Source: Xylaria sp. FL1777 (Eukaryota; Ascomycota; Sordariomycetes; Xylariales; Xylariaceae). From it: DNA of 64,000 nt. The notes under the pieces were generated by a model that was not told where the DNA came from, ran no database searches, and saw nothing but the letters and a program-made list of their open reading frames with translations. Below, in pieces: positions 10,020-21,215 of this stretch (the stretch's first letter is position 1; every line of letters starts with the position of its first letter). The stretch lies in NCBI GenBank assembly GCA_022578965.1, contig MU400529.1, positions 418,509 through 482,508 of the forward strand. The letters run 5' to 3'. Both the position numbers and the translations under genes were made by a program.

Positions 10020-11960
10020 AATTATAAAGTTCTTTATTTTTATTAGTATTTTTTAAACAAAGTTAATATTATTTTTCTTTGCTTATTTAGTTCTATAAGT
10101 TCTTTTTTATTCTTTTTGCTACGTTTAAAAGTAGCTTAAGCTTTAGCGCTTATAAAAGCATTATAACTTTGTTAAAACTAGTTTTAGCTTTTTTATATAT
10201 TTAAATATATAAGTAAAGGCCTTTAGAAATACTTAGCGTTTTTTTTATAAAAGTGCTTATAAAAAGTTTATACTTTTTTTCTTTTAAACTATTAAGCTTA
10301 GCTAAGTTTTATATTTAGCTTGCTATACTTAAAAAAAAAAATATCTGCAAAAGTATTTATAGCAAAATAATTTCGCACTATTAAAACGTTTTTATATTGC
10401 TTATAATAAAACTTCTTTAGTATAATTGTTAGTTTTTTTTGCTAGAAACTCTTTTTACGCTTTAAAATAAAAAGCACTAAAAAAACAAAACAATTAACTT
10501 TTAGTTTTTTTTTTAGCATTTTTTCTTTATTTCGTATATTTTTAGTGCTTAATAGTAAAAGAGCTAATTTATTAAATTTAAAAAAAGTTGCCTTTAGTTT
10601 TTATAGGAGTTTATAAGGTTTAACGCTTATTAAAAGCAATAAACGCAGATCTTTTTGCAACTTAAAGCTAAAGTGCTTCTTAAAGCTTTCTTTTAAGAAA
10701 TAAATAAGCTATTTATAACTTTTTTAATTATTAACTCTTTTTTATAAATATTAGCTTATTAAGTTGCAAAACATGTAGTATAAATATAAAGCTTTAATAA
10801 AGCTATATATATAGTTATTGCGCTAACGGAAGCAAAAAAGCATAAAATAGCTTAATATAACCCTTATATTAAAGTGCTTTGTTGTTTAATATTTTTGCAA
10901 TCTTTAAAAAACTTGTTTGTTATTTTTATTAGTAGCATACTTAAAGTTTAAAATATATGCTACTTTTAAAACAGTATTAATAAAAATAGTAATTTAATAA
11001 TTATTTAGGCAATATTTTATTATAAAATATTTTATTTAAAAAATTCTAGCAATTATTGTAGCTTATTTTACGTTTTATTAGTTTATAAAAAGATCTTTTA
11101 TAAACTAGCTATATTTAAGTTTAATACTTATTTTTGAAGTTTTAGCTTTTTTATTTATATATAGCTAAAGCAATACGTTTAGCAAAGCTTTTATTTTGCG
11201 TTTATTTAGCTATTCTTTAGCGTTTAGCTTTATAAGAACATTTATAATATAAATAGCTTTAATTTTCTATTTTGTTATATTTACTTTATAAAGGTCTTTA
11301 TAGTAGTTATAAATAGCAAGCCTTTTTTAATAATTTAAATACCTTTATTTATACTAATAAGTTTTTTTAGCAGCTGTTTATTGTTTTAAAAAAAAAGTCT
11401 TTAGTTATTGCTTTTTATTATTTCTATGTATTATTTTTAGAACTTTATTTAGCAAAAAACAATAAGCTAGCTTTTGTTTATTATAAAGCTTTAATTTATT
11501 AAAATGTTTTAAGTTATTATTTTTTTAATAATCGTTTAAAGCTTTTTTAATAGTAGTTTTTTTAAGGATTCTATAAATAATAACTATTAAATATTTAGTT
11601 TTTGTACTATAGGTTTTTATTTTTTATATAGTTTTAGCTTTATTGCTAAAACTATTAGATTTTTTATAAACATAACATTAAACTTATTAAAGCAAAAATT
11701 ATTATTATTGCAGTATTTTTTAATTTTAAATAAATATTATATTAATATTATAAGTTCTTTTATAGCTATAAATTTTAATATTTAGTTTATAGCTTATAAA
11801 ATTACTTTTAAATATTTGCTTTTTAGTTTAAACATATAAAGTAACAATTTATTTGCGTTTATTAAGCGGTTTTATATAGCAAAGTATGCTATAAAAGCTT
11901 TTCTTTAAAAATTAAGCGCTTTTTTGCTAAGCAACAAATTAAAAGCATAAAAAACTCTTA
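10020..11960 (-). pseudogene. Unidentified post-pol reading frame of family B, copy B1
   Basis: Counterpart of the B3 frame at 8864-9660, continued to near the 3' LTR. On the - strand readable pieces include KLKLQKQ-like and ITNKFFKDCKNIKQQS around 10870-11130, and KRSKKNKKELIELNKQRK near 10090-10140, a basic, probably helical C-terminal part. Stops are almost all TAA/TAG. The total potential is about 650 codons, but frames shift. No catalytic motif was recognised. It could be a captured or accessory gene of the element, or an old passenger shared by all copies. Confidence 0.4.
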
Positions 11961-13347
11961 TTAAAATTACGTATAATATAAACTATTAATATTTTAATGC
12001 TTTTTTGTTATAATACCTTTTATATATTATATATATTGCTTTTTTTTATATTTGTTAAATTAAGTCTAAAAATAAATCTTAGTAAGTTTTGTTATTTTTA
12101 AAGAATATGTAGCTAAAGTGCTTTTTTAGTACTACTTTTTTTTTTTTTTCTAGGTTTCTAAAAAACAAACTTTTTATAAAGGTTATTTCTTTTTATATAA
12201 AATAAAATTTTAAAACAAACTTTAAAAAAACATTAACTAAAAAAAGCAGTATGTTTTTTAGCTAAACATTCTTTATATTTAGTTTTTTAATTTATAAAAA
12301 AAGCTAGCAAGCTAAATATTTTTTGTATTTTAAACTTTTAATAAATATTAGCTTTTTTTTAAGGCTATTTTTAAAAAACTTTTAGTTTTTAAAAAGTAGC
12401 TCTTTATAATTAGCAGTTAGATTTATATATATATGCTTATTTTTTTTTCTTTTTGTTTTTATTTTAAAGTCTGCTATTTTTTATATTAGTTGCTTGTATG
12501 CCTTAGTATAAAATATTAGCTCTTTAGAACTTTTAGAAAAAAATGCCTTTATTTTTAGCTAGTTTGCAGTACTAATAACTTCTTTAAAAATAAGGAATAT
12601 AATAATTAAAAGCATATATGTATAATAATAGCAATCCTTAATAATATTTAAGCATATATATATATTTGCTATGTTTTACAATTAAATAAAAAGTATAAGC
12701 AAGTTAGAAATTTTAATATAAATTAAAAGTACAAAAGCAAATAGTATAAAAAATATAAAGTATAAGTATTAATATTAGTACTTTTTGCTATATATAGTTT
12801 AATATTTTTAATTATTAATTTAAGTTATTATTTTTTAGTAATTATAAAATCCTTTAAATATAAATGCTAAAAGTATTTGTATTAAATATAAAAAGTTAAA
12901 ACTTATTAAGTAAATAAAATAGCAAAGTTAAGTATAAATAAAAAGTTTAATAAAGCAAATATAATAAAAAAAAAGCCAAAATATATATCTTTAAACTAGT
13001 GCATTTTTCTTTTATAAACTTACTATATTATTTTTAATTTATTAATTAATTATTTTATTGCTAAAATAAATTATTAATTGCTAAATGCTTTTATAACAAT
13101 TACTTTTTATATGTTTGTGCTAATATTAATTAAAAAATAAGCAAATAAAGTAGTTTTAGTTAATTAAGTAATTATTTTTTAATTTTTTTTTAATATACTT
13201 ATAACTTACTTTCTTTAAATATTTATTGCAACTAATAGCAAAATAAGTAACTTAAGCTTTAATAAATATAAAAAAAAGGCTTGTTTTTTTTTTTAATTTG
13301 TTTTTTCTTAAGTAATTTTAAAGCTTAAACCTTTTTTGCAATCTTTT
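11961..13347. other. Post-pol region of B1 up to the A1 insertion
   Basis: Degenerate family B sequence that also occurs in B2 (about 41320-42700) and B3. No domain recognised on either strand; homopolymer runs and TATATA stretches are frequent. Confidence 0.5.
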
Positions 13348-13540
13348 TGTTACAGAAGGTATAAAGCATTAAAAGTTAAATATAATAGTTAATATATCTT
13401 TAGTTTTATAATAAATATCTAATAAGACTAAAGCTTAAAAAAAGAAAAAAACTCCTATAAAATAAGTATAAAAAAAATATTCCATATATATATATAACTT
13501 ATAATATGTGCTAAAGTACTTAAGTAGCTTAGTTATAATA
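13348..13540 (-). repeat. 3' LTR of copy A1 (193 bp)
   Basis: Aligns base by base with 21022-21215 and with the LTRs of A2, A3 and A4. It shares the block GGTATAAAGCATTAAAAG near its left end and GTGCTAAAGTACTTAAGTAG near its right end. The inner end reads TAATA where the outer LTRs read TAACA, a single C-to-T change. Confidence 0.93.
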
Positions 13541-13541
13541 A

Positions 13542-13556
13542 CTACTTTTTTTTTCT
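13542..13556 (-). other. Probable polypurine tract of copy A1
   Basis: On the - strand AAGAAAAAAAAGTAG lies directly before the 3' LTR, as expected of the plus-strand primer. It confirms the - orientation. Confidence 0.65.
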
Positions 13557-13797
13557 TAATTAAGTTGTTTTTAACTTGTATACAAATAAAATTAATTAAA
13601 GTAATTAATTTTAAGTATAAGTAATAAAATAAAGTAATATAAAGTAATTAAGCATAAATATAATATATTAAATAAAATGCTTATGCAATATAGTAGTTAA
13701 AGTACTTATATATTTATATTTGTATTTACGTGTTAAGTTATATTTATTTTGTGCTATATTTATAGCAAGTTTTGCGCTTATATTTTTGTTGCTATAT

Positions 13798-13798
<1 letters not shown>

Positions 13799-13840
<42 letters not shown>
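13799..13840 (+). repeat. Homopolymer of 42 T in the 3' region of A1
   Basis: Pure T run between GCTATATG and AGCTACTGC. The same site in A4 (54296-54330) has C interruptions, in A3 (28021-28057) it is a CTTTTTT-like repeat, and in A2 it appears as at least 64 A (63937-64000). The length and purity therefore vary between copies. Confidence 0.95.
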
Positions 13841-13842
<2 letters not shown>

Positions 13843-13959
13843 CTACTGCTAAACAATTAGTTTTAGCTATACATTTTACTACTGCTATTTTTATACTTAT
13901 TTTACATTTCTTCTGCTTTTTTTTTAATTATTATTTGCATTATAATTATGCTGCTTAAA

Positions 13960-14640
13960 TTTGCAGTAGTTAAAAGTAGTATATATAAACGCAATTATAA
14001 TTAAAGCTATAATTATAAATATAAACGCAAAAAATTATTGCAACTTACTTTATGCTTAAATTTATTTAGAAATAAGTTTAATTTTATTATAGAACAAAAC
14101 TTTAACGAACTTTTTCGCTAAAAGTTTAATAACTTTAGTAATAAAAATAAAAGTTTTAGCAGTTTGCTTTTTTTTTAAAATAGCTTTAATTTTAATAAAA
14201 ATATAAATACTATTAAGCTTTTTATAAGTTAAAAAAAAAAAAATAAAAATAAAAATAAAAATAATTTAAACTTTATAAATCTAAATAAAAATCTAAATGC
14301 TATTTTATGCGATTTTAATATAAATAATGCAAAAAATAAGTTTAATTTTAATATAAATATTAAAGTTTTTATGCTAGCTAAACGTTAGTTTATTTTTATA
14401 ATAACTTTTGTTTATAAACTTTATAAACAAACTATTAAAGCTAAAAACAAAAAATATAAAACTATTAAAAAAGCAATAATTTTAAGTAGTTTATTAATGT
14501 ATTAGCTTTATTTTAAGCGTTTTAAAAAAGCATTTTAGCTAAAAAATAGCCTACTTTTAAATATAGTTTACAAATTCAAAAACCTAACAATAATAGCTTA
14601 TATAAGCTATATAAATAGCTATATTTTATGCAAGCTTATA
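13960..14640 (+). pseudogene. Antisense A-rich reading frame in the 3' region of A1
   Basis: The + strand here is A-rich while the element is coded on -. The frame from about 14215 reads FNINNAKNKFNFNINIKVF, LYKQTIKAKNKKYKTIKKAI and LNIVYKFKNL with few stops, and it is preserved in A3 and A4. It includes a run of AAAAAT units at 14228-14262. Not recognised. Comparable antisense frames occur after the chromodomain in element C. Confidence 0.4.
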
Positions 14641-15549
14641 AGTTAATTTATATTTATTTTAAATTAGTTTTATTAATAGGTTAGCTGCTTGCTATATTAT
14701 ATTTTAATATAATGCATATTTAAAAATTATTAAACTAGTTTGTTTATTTTTTTGTTTTTTAAAAAAACAACTATAAAAAAGTTGTTATAAATAAAAATTG
14801 CACTATTGTTTAAAAAACTTTAAACAATTATTATGTTAACTTTATAGCTATGCAATTTTGCTTTTTAAAAGCATTTTTACGTTTTTTATTAATTTATAAA
14901 GCTTAGTTTTAATTAATTAATAAAATTAACAATATAAAAATAAGTAGTTTTATTTTTTTTTTTGTATAAAGTTTAGCTAATAATTAATAATGCAAAAATA
15001 TTATACTAAATATAAGCATTTAGTAGTAAAGCATAAATCTTTAACTTATTAAGCTATTAAACTTCTTTATATAAGTGCTATAAATAGCTTTATTTAAACT
15101 AATTTTATAAAGTTTTTTAACAGAATTAAAACTATTTTTAATGCTAGTAATATGTTTGTTTAATTGCACTTAAAATATAAGTTTTAAACTATAAATATAT
15201 AGCTTAAAAAGCTACTTTTATTTCTTTTAAAAAAAATATACGCAAAGCTATATTAATTATTGCTAATAAGCATAAATAAAAGTATTTAATAAGCTTTTTT
15301 TAACATAAAAATGTTTTAAAGTTTAATAATTAATGTTTTAAGGCCTTTTTATAAGGACTTTATAACTTATTTATAGCATTTTTACGTATAGCTTATTAAT
15401 AAAATGCAAATATTTTAAAACTTAAAGCAATAAATACAATTTTTATTATATAATTAAAAACAAAAAAATAATTAATTAGTATATATAACGCAATTAAGCT
15501 TTAGTTTATAGCTAAATTAATAATAAATTAGTACTATTTTGTTAGCTTA

Positions 15550-15740
15550 ATAGCTTTGTTTTTCTTTTATAATTTAAGCGCTTTTTAAAGTTCTTAATTG
15601 CTTTAAAAGCTATAATATTAATAATAAATACTTATTAATTATATTTAATTAGCTAGCTTTTTTATTTAATAAAATAATATTTTTTTTTATTATAAGTTAT
15701 TTTATTTATTATATTTTTAACTTTTTATTTTTTTAATTTA
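15550..15740 (-). pseudogene. Chromodomain of copy A1
   Basis: Best read from the sister copy A2 (62050-62230), where the frame gives YNKKKYYFIK*KS*, the YxVKWKGW-like core, followed by AIKNFKKR. A1 carries the same sequence in - orientation. Position after the integrase and length of about 55 codons fit a chromodomain, which targets integration to heterochromatin. The two Trp codons are stops. Confidence 0.75.
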
Positions 15741-16079
15741 TTTTTAAAGTTTAGTATAAGCAAACTATATTTATGTTTAGCTTTTTAAAGCTTAAGCAAC
15801 TAAATTAAAAAAACGAAATAAAAGCAGCTATATTGTTTTAAAAAACTAATATAATATGCTTATAAACTAACTATAAAAAAAATTCAGAAAAGTTTAATAA
15901 ACTTAAGCGTTAACTTTTTATTTTTAAACTTAATATTTTTTATTAATAGTATTATTAAGTTTTTAGTTTTAAAAGTTATAAGTTTATGCTTATTATTATA
16001 GTGTTTTATATATTTATTAGTTATAATTTATTATTGCTTTATTATTTTGTTTTTAATAGTTTATAACTCATTAAAACGT

Positions 16080-16960
16080 TTTTATATAGCTAAAATCCTT
16101 TTTAATATAAAGTTATTTTTAATAAACAAATAAAATTCTAGCATATAATTATATAAAGCTTTAAAAAGTAATTGTTTAATTATAAAATTAATAGCAGAAT
16201 TTATAACAAAAAAGGCTTAAAATAAAAATTAAAGCTAATTAGTTTGTTTACTATTTATAAAGCACTTAAAATAGCTTTTAATTATTTAGTTTATTTGTTT
16301 TATTTATTTATTAGTTTTAAGGTAAAATATTATTAAAAGCTTTTGCTTAACTTTTAAGTAATAATATAAATTAAACTAAAATTAACTAATAAAAATAAAG
16401 CTTTTATTAAAAATAATACTTTTTAAGCTACTATAAATGCATTTAATTTTATAATAAAATAAAACTGCTAGTTTAACTAAAGTTATAGTAATATTAACTA
16501 AAAATAAGTATATAAGCTTAATAAATCTATTTATAATAATAAAAATAGCATTAATTAGTTTTTTTTTATAAAAGATTTTTAGTAAACTTATAATAAAGTT
16601 TATAAATAGTTTTTATATAAGTTTACTAAATATTAGCAAAGCGTTAAGTTTACTATATTTTTAGTAATATTTTATTTTAGTTTTAAAGTAAATTATATAG
16701 CTTTATATATACTTTTTAATATTTAGTTTTATATTGCTTTAGTAAAACTTTTGTTATAATAGTTTTAAAATATAGCTTTAGCTAAAATGTTTAGTTAAAA
16801 AATTATTATAGTATAGCTTAATAAATTAAAAATGTATAGCTTTTTTAAAAGAAATATAAATTTTGTTTTTGTAGTAAACTAAAGATTTTTTTATTAACTA
16901 TTAAAGATTTGTAAGCTTTTTTGCTTTTAATTGCTTTATAATTGCATAGCATTTAAAGTC
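16080..16960 (-). pseudogene. Integrase of copy A1 (degenerate)
   Basis: On the - strand it reads NRFIKLIYLFLVNI (the VDRFTKxxxFxP motif), LAVLFYYKIKCIYS (the LAxLFxxxVxxxHG motif), FNKSFIFIS (SDRGSxFTS with Asp to Asn) and TNK*IKQIN*II (the TDGQTERxNxxLE motif). The catalytic Asp codons are mutated and stops are frequent. The zinc-binding part upstream (toward 17000) is not clear. Confidence 0.85.
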
Positions 16961-17329
16961 TTTTTTTTAAACCTTTTAAATAAAGTTTTTTAGCTTTTTA
17001 AAAACTTTTAGATCTTTTAATTTCTTTAAGTTTGCAGCTATTTATACATGCAAACATATAACTGCTTAAATAAAAAAAGCTTTTTTAGCAGGTATAGCTT
17101 TAAAGTATAAAGCTTTAGCTTAAGTACTAAAATATAAATTAAAAATTTTAACTTGTTGTATTACTACAACTTTTCTTTTTAACGTTAGAAAAATATTAAT
17201 ATTATTAAGCAAAATAGCTATGTAATTAAAACAGCGCAAAAAAAAATCAGCCCTGTTTTTTTTGCTTGCTTAATATTTAATAATAAAGTTAAAAAAAGCT
17301 AATAATAAACATTAATAAGCTTGCTTTTT

Positions 17330-17600
17330 ATTAAGCTTTAGCATTTTTATAAACATTTAAAAGTTAATATAATTAGTTAATATTTTAATTAATAAATTGT
17401 TTTTTTATAAATAATGCTACTAGTGCTTAAAGCAATTTATTATTACAAATATTTTTTAGTTAAGCGTACTATACTGCATTTTTTTTTTAAATAGCTTTTA
17501 AAAATAAAACGCAATTAGTTTAAAAATGCTTTAATTATTTTTGCTAAAATAAATTTTCTGCAAAAGCTACTTTAAAGAAATTAGTTTTTAGTAATATTTA
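17330..17600 (-). pseudogene. RNase H domain of copy A1
   Basis: The - strand carries the sequence read best in A2 as TNFFKVAFAKNLF*QNN, followed by a YNMLN*KMLAIINCFKH segment. These match the TDxSxxAxGxxLxQ and YDxxDxEMLAIxxxFxxW motifs of Gypsy RNase H. It lies between RT and integrase as expected. Confidence 0.8.
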
Positions 17601-17839
17601 TTTCTTAGGGTTAAAATATATAAAAAAAATAGCTTGCTTAAATATATTTTAAAGGTTTTTAAAAGCCTTTTTTTTAAAACTATTTAAAAAAATTTAACTT
17701 TTTTTCGTTTTTGTTACGTTTTTTTTTAAATACTTAAACAAAAACGTAGCAATATAAGAATACTTATTTATAAAACAGCAGTAAAAATTACAAAACCTTA
17801 AAAATTATTATAATACTTAATAAGTATTTAATATAAGCT

Positions 17840-18450
17840 ATTACTAAATAATATTTATATATAAAAAGTTTATTTTAATTTTTTAGCTAAAAATAATATA
17901 ACTTAAAAATTTGATTTTCTTTTAATAAAATTAGCACTTAAATAGCTTAACGTATAGTTTTGCTTTTTGTAGCCTTTTAATAATATTTTAAATATGTTTT
18001 ATATAAGAATTTTTATTTAAAAAAAAAATAAGCATATTATTAAAATATACAATATAAAATATATTTATTATATTATTAAGTGCTTTTTATATATAACTTT
18101 AAAAAGTAGCAAAAATATTTAATAAACTTATAAGCATAACTAAAAATTTATAATAGTTATAACATATATAAAACGTTGTTTTTTATTTATTTTTTTTTTA
18201 AATGCATAAGCAATAATAAGCGTTCTTAAGGTTAATTTTACTAAAGATTTTAGCTTTTAAAATTTTATTAAATAGCTTTAAAATAAGTAATAAAATGTAT
18301 TAATTTTTACGTATAACTTAATTAAGTTTTTTATAGTTTATATATAAATATAAGCTTTTATTTTTCTTAAATATAAAAAGAATTAAAGCGCTAATAAAGC
18401 TAATAAACTTTTTAATCTTTTTTGCTTTTAGCATTTTATTAAGCTATTTT
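17840..18450 (-). pseudogene. Reverse transcriptase of copy A1
   Basis: The active site at 18033-18047 reads YFNNM on the - strand, from YFDDM with both Asp codons changed. Upstream are the FLVM...SLLNxFATF segment (the FLVMPFGLTNAPATFQ motif) and a NYKKLN segment (DYRxLN). Downstream is FLSYIIF (FLGYII). All are in Gypsy order, so the assignment is firm, but the frame is broken by many stops. Confidence 0.85.
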
Positions 18451-21021
18451 TGTAGTTCTTTTAGCTTATTTTAAACTAATAAATATATAAAAAAATAAAG
18501 TATAACTGCGTTTTTTTTTAGCTTAATAGTAAGATTTTCTTGCTTTAATTATAGTAATATATTTGTTTTGCTAATATTAAAAAACTTAAATAAATTATAA
18601 AACTCTTTTAAAATTGCTATAAAATTAAAATAACTAAGGCTTTTTTTTAACTTTTTAAGCTATATAAGTTTAAATAGTTAAATAATAATATAATAGCAAG
18701 CCTAATTTTAGCAAGCTTTTATAAACTTAGTTAAACTAAATACCTTTATTTAAAAGCAGCACAATTTATAAAACTATTAATTAGTGCTTAAATTTAATAT
18801 AATTTCTTTATTTTTTAAAGTAATTTAAGATAATAAAAAAAAGCTGCTTTTAAAGCAATAGTTGCAATTAATAGTTATGCATGCATGCTTAATTCTGTAA
18901 GTAATATTATAACTATTAGTTAATTTGCAAATAACTTAATAAGCTTTATAAATAAAAAATCTGCTTTTAATAGCATATTATAATGTAAATATATAAAAAG
19001 ATGCTTGCTGTAATTTATAATAAAAAGCAAAAGTAAGACTAATATAATTATATTTAGCATATAAATTAAAATTAACATAGGTTTTAATAAATAGTTTTAT
19101 AAAGCTAACAAAATAAATAGTGCAAAAAATATAAAAATAGCATAAAATAAATATATAAAATAATAATTTTAGCTTAAAACTTATAACTAATATAATTAAT
19201 GCTAAGCTTACTATTTGTTTTTTAAGTTAAAGTATTATAGCTTTTATAAAAAAAATATATAAAACTTTAATTGTTATTTCTAGTTTTTTTTATTTATGTT
19301 TTAGTTTTTATTTATTTAGATTTTTTAAATAGTTTATTTTTAAGTAATATTACTATTATAGCTAGTATAATTATTAAATTTATTGTTTTTATTATTGCTA
19401 TTATTATTATTACTTTTAAGCTAAAGATAATTAAAAGTAATATAGCTAAATTATTTATAGCTATAATAAGTAAGGTTTTTATAAAAGTTTAAGTTTAAAC
19501 TACTTTTATTATTATTTTAAGGTTAATTTAAAAAAGTTTCAAAAATATAATAGTTCTTTAAAATATAAATATTGTTATTATTACTTTAGTTATTTATATA
19601 TTTTTAGTTTTAATAGTAATTATAACTTTTATTATTATTGCTTTTATAGTATTAATTTTAGCTTTTATAGTTATTATTGCTTTTATAAAATCTTGGGTTA
19701 TTATTATTGCAACTATTATTATAGTTATTGCTTTTATAATAATAGTTTAAATTATTAAAACTAGTATTGTTGTTTTTATAGCTAGTATTAGTATACTAAT
19801 TATTAGTTTAGTTTTGCTTAATATTTAAGGTTAATTTATTAGTAATTTAAACAATATTTAACTTTGGTTTTTTTTTACTGCAGTTTAAATGTTATTTTTT
19901 AGTTATTAGTTTTTAGCATTATTATGTAGCATTAACTATATTAGCTTATATAATTAATAAAAAATTATAATAATTTATTAACTTTTGCTAAAGTAATACG
20001 TTTAATTTTTAATAGTATAATAAAGTTCTTTTGCTTTTATTTTAGCAAACATTTTAAAGTTTAATGCTAGTAAAGTATTAATTAAATAGCTTTAAGTTTT
20101 AGTTAGCTTGTTAACTTGCTTGTTTTAATTATATGCTTATATTAGCTTATAAAAAAGCAAACTGCTTAAGCAAAGTTTTAGTTTAGTTTAAAAACACTTT
20201 TTAGTTAATTTTAAATCGTTTTTTTTCTAAAGTTAATAACTTTTATAATATTAATTAATAAGCATTTTTATAGTTTTAGTTTATATTGCTATACGTATAT
20301 AAAATCTTATTTTTATTGTAGCAAAATTTTTAATTAGCTTTTTTAAAAATAGTTTAAAGTTTTTTTATTTATTTTAGCTAGCATTAATAAGTAAATTTTA
20401 TGCTAAAAAAGTTATAGTTAAACTTTAATAGTTAGCTAAAATTAGCATTTTTAAATAAATAGCATTAATAGTAATATAAGTAATTTTAACGTAATTAATA
20501 TTTAGGTTTTCTTTAATTATGCTTTTTATTAAAGCTAAAAAATAAAGAGTTGTTATTATTACTAAGATTTTTATGTTTTTGTTTTTAACCTAAGTTGCAG
20601 AATTGTTTTTTAAGGTTTAAAAGGTTTTTTTGTTTTTCTAAAAATATTATTCTTTAGTTCTTTTGTTTATTCAATTATAAAGTAAAAGTAATATAAGCTG
20701 TTTTTAATTTTAAGGCAACTTGTTTGCTTTTATTTTTTTGCTATGCAACTTGCTGCTTTAGCTTTTTAATTTTAGCTAAAAGCTATATAATTTATGTTTG
20801 CAATAATTAAGTATTAGCACTTAAAGCACTAAATAATTGTTGTTTGCTTAAGCTTAGTCTTAAAAATAATTCGTGCTAAGTTTGTTCTTAGTTTATTATT
20901 AAAGTTTGTTCTAAAAAAAAACTATTAAAAATAGCACTAGCTCGTATAGTTAGTTAATATTTAGCTATTCTATAGTATAACAAAGTATTATAAATAACTT
21001 TATCTTAAGAAGCTTTAGAAT
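18451..21021 (-). pseudogene. Gag/protease region of copy A1, not resolved
   Basis: About 2.6 kb between RT and the 5' LTR, which by position encodes Gag and protease. I found no clear zinc knuckle or protease motif. The part at 19385-19800 is rich in ATT/TTA triplets on +. An antisense frame at 19271-19492 (73 codons, + strand) is open in all four A copies; I treat it as a shadow. Confidence 0.5.
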
Positions 21022-21215
21022 TATTACAAAAGGTATAAAGCATTAAAAGTTAAGTATAATAATTAATATATTTCTAGTTTTATAATAAATATTTAATAAA
21101 ACTAAAGCTTAAAAAAAAAAAGAAAACTTTTATAAAATAAGTATAAAAAAAATATCTCATATATACATATAACCTATAATATGTGCTAAAGTACCTAAGT
21201 AGCTTAGTTATAACA
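21022..21215 (-). repeat. 5' LTR of copy A1 (194 bp)
   Basis: Partner of 13348-13540, from TATTAC to TAACA on +. Differences between the two LTRs are nearly all C/T or G/A, as expected of RIP rather than random decay. B1 sequence resumes at 21216. Confidence 0.93.

Larger units (their letters stand above)
9667..13347 (-). mobile_element. Copy B1, left segment (3' half of the element)
   Basis: Begins with a 304-bp LTR and runs to the insertion point of A1 at 13348. It resumes at 21216. The uninterrupted copy B2 reads straight across this point (about 42700), which proves that A1 is an insertion. It sits in B3, which stops at 9666 after TATAT. Coding strand is -, so this is the 3' half. Confidence 0.9.
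13348..21215 (-). mobile_element. Copy A1: full-length chromodomain Gypsy retrotransposon (7868 bp)
   Basis: Two ~193-bp LTRs (13348-13540 and 21022-21215) bound an internal region with RT, RNase H, integrase and chromodomain, all on the - strand. The flanks are B1 sequence ending CTTTT at 13347 and restarting TTTTT at 21216, consistent with a 5-bp target duplication that differs by one C/T. The outer ends are TGTTAC...TAACA. All genes carry many stops, so it cannot move by itself. Confidence 0.92.

Noticed and set aside
13351..13540. tRNA-like or promoter elements in the A LTR
   Set aside because: No A/B box pair or cloverleaf was found; TATA-like strings are everywhere at this base composition.
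13749..13958. Open frame through the T tract (and its counterpart 54215-54448)
   Set aside because: Most of it is Phe from the homopolymer, it is antisense to the element, and the start codon differs between copies.
13348..21215. First reading of A1, A3 and A4 as + strand elements
   Set aside because: The RT, RNase H, integrase and chromodomain motifs are all on the - strand, and the polypurine tract at 13542-13556 agrees.
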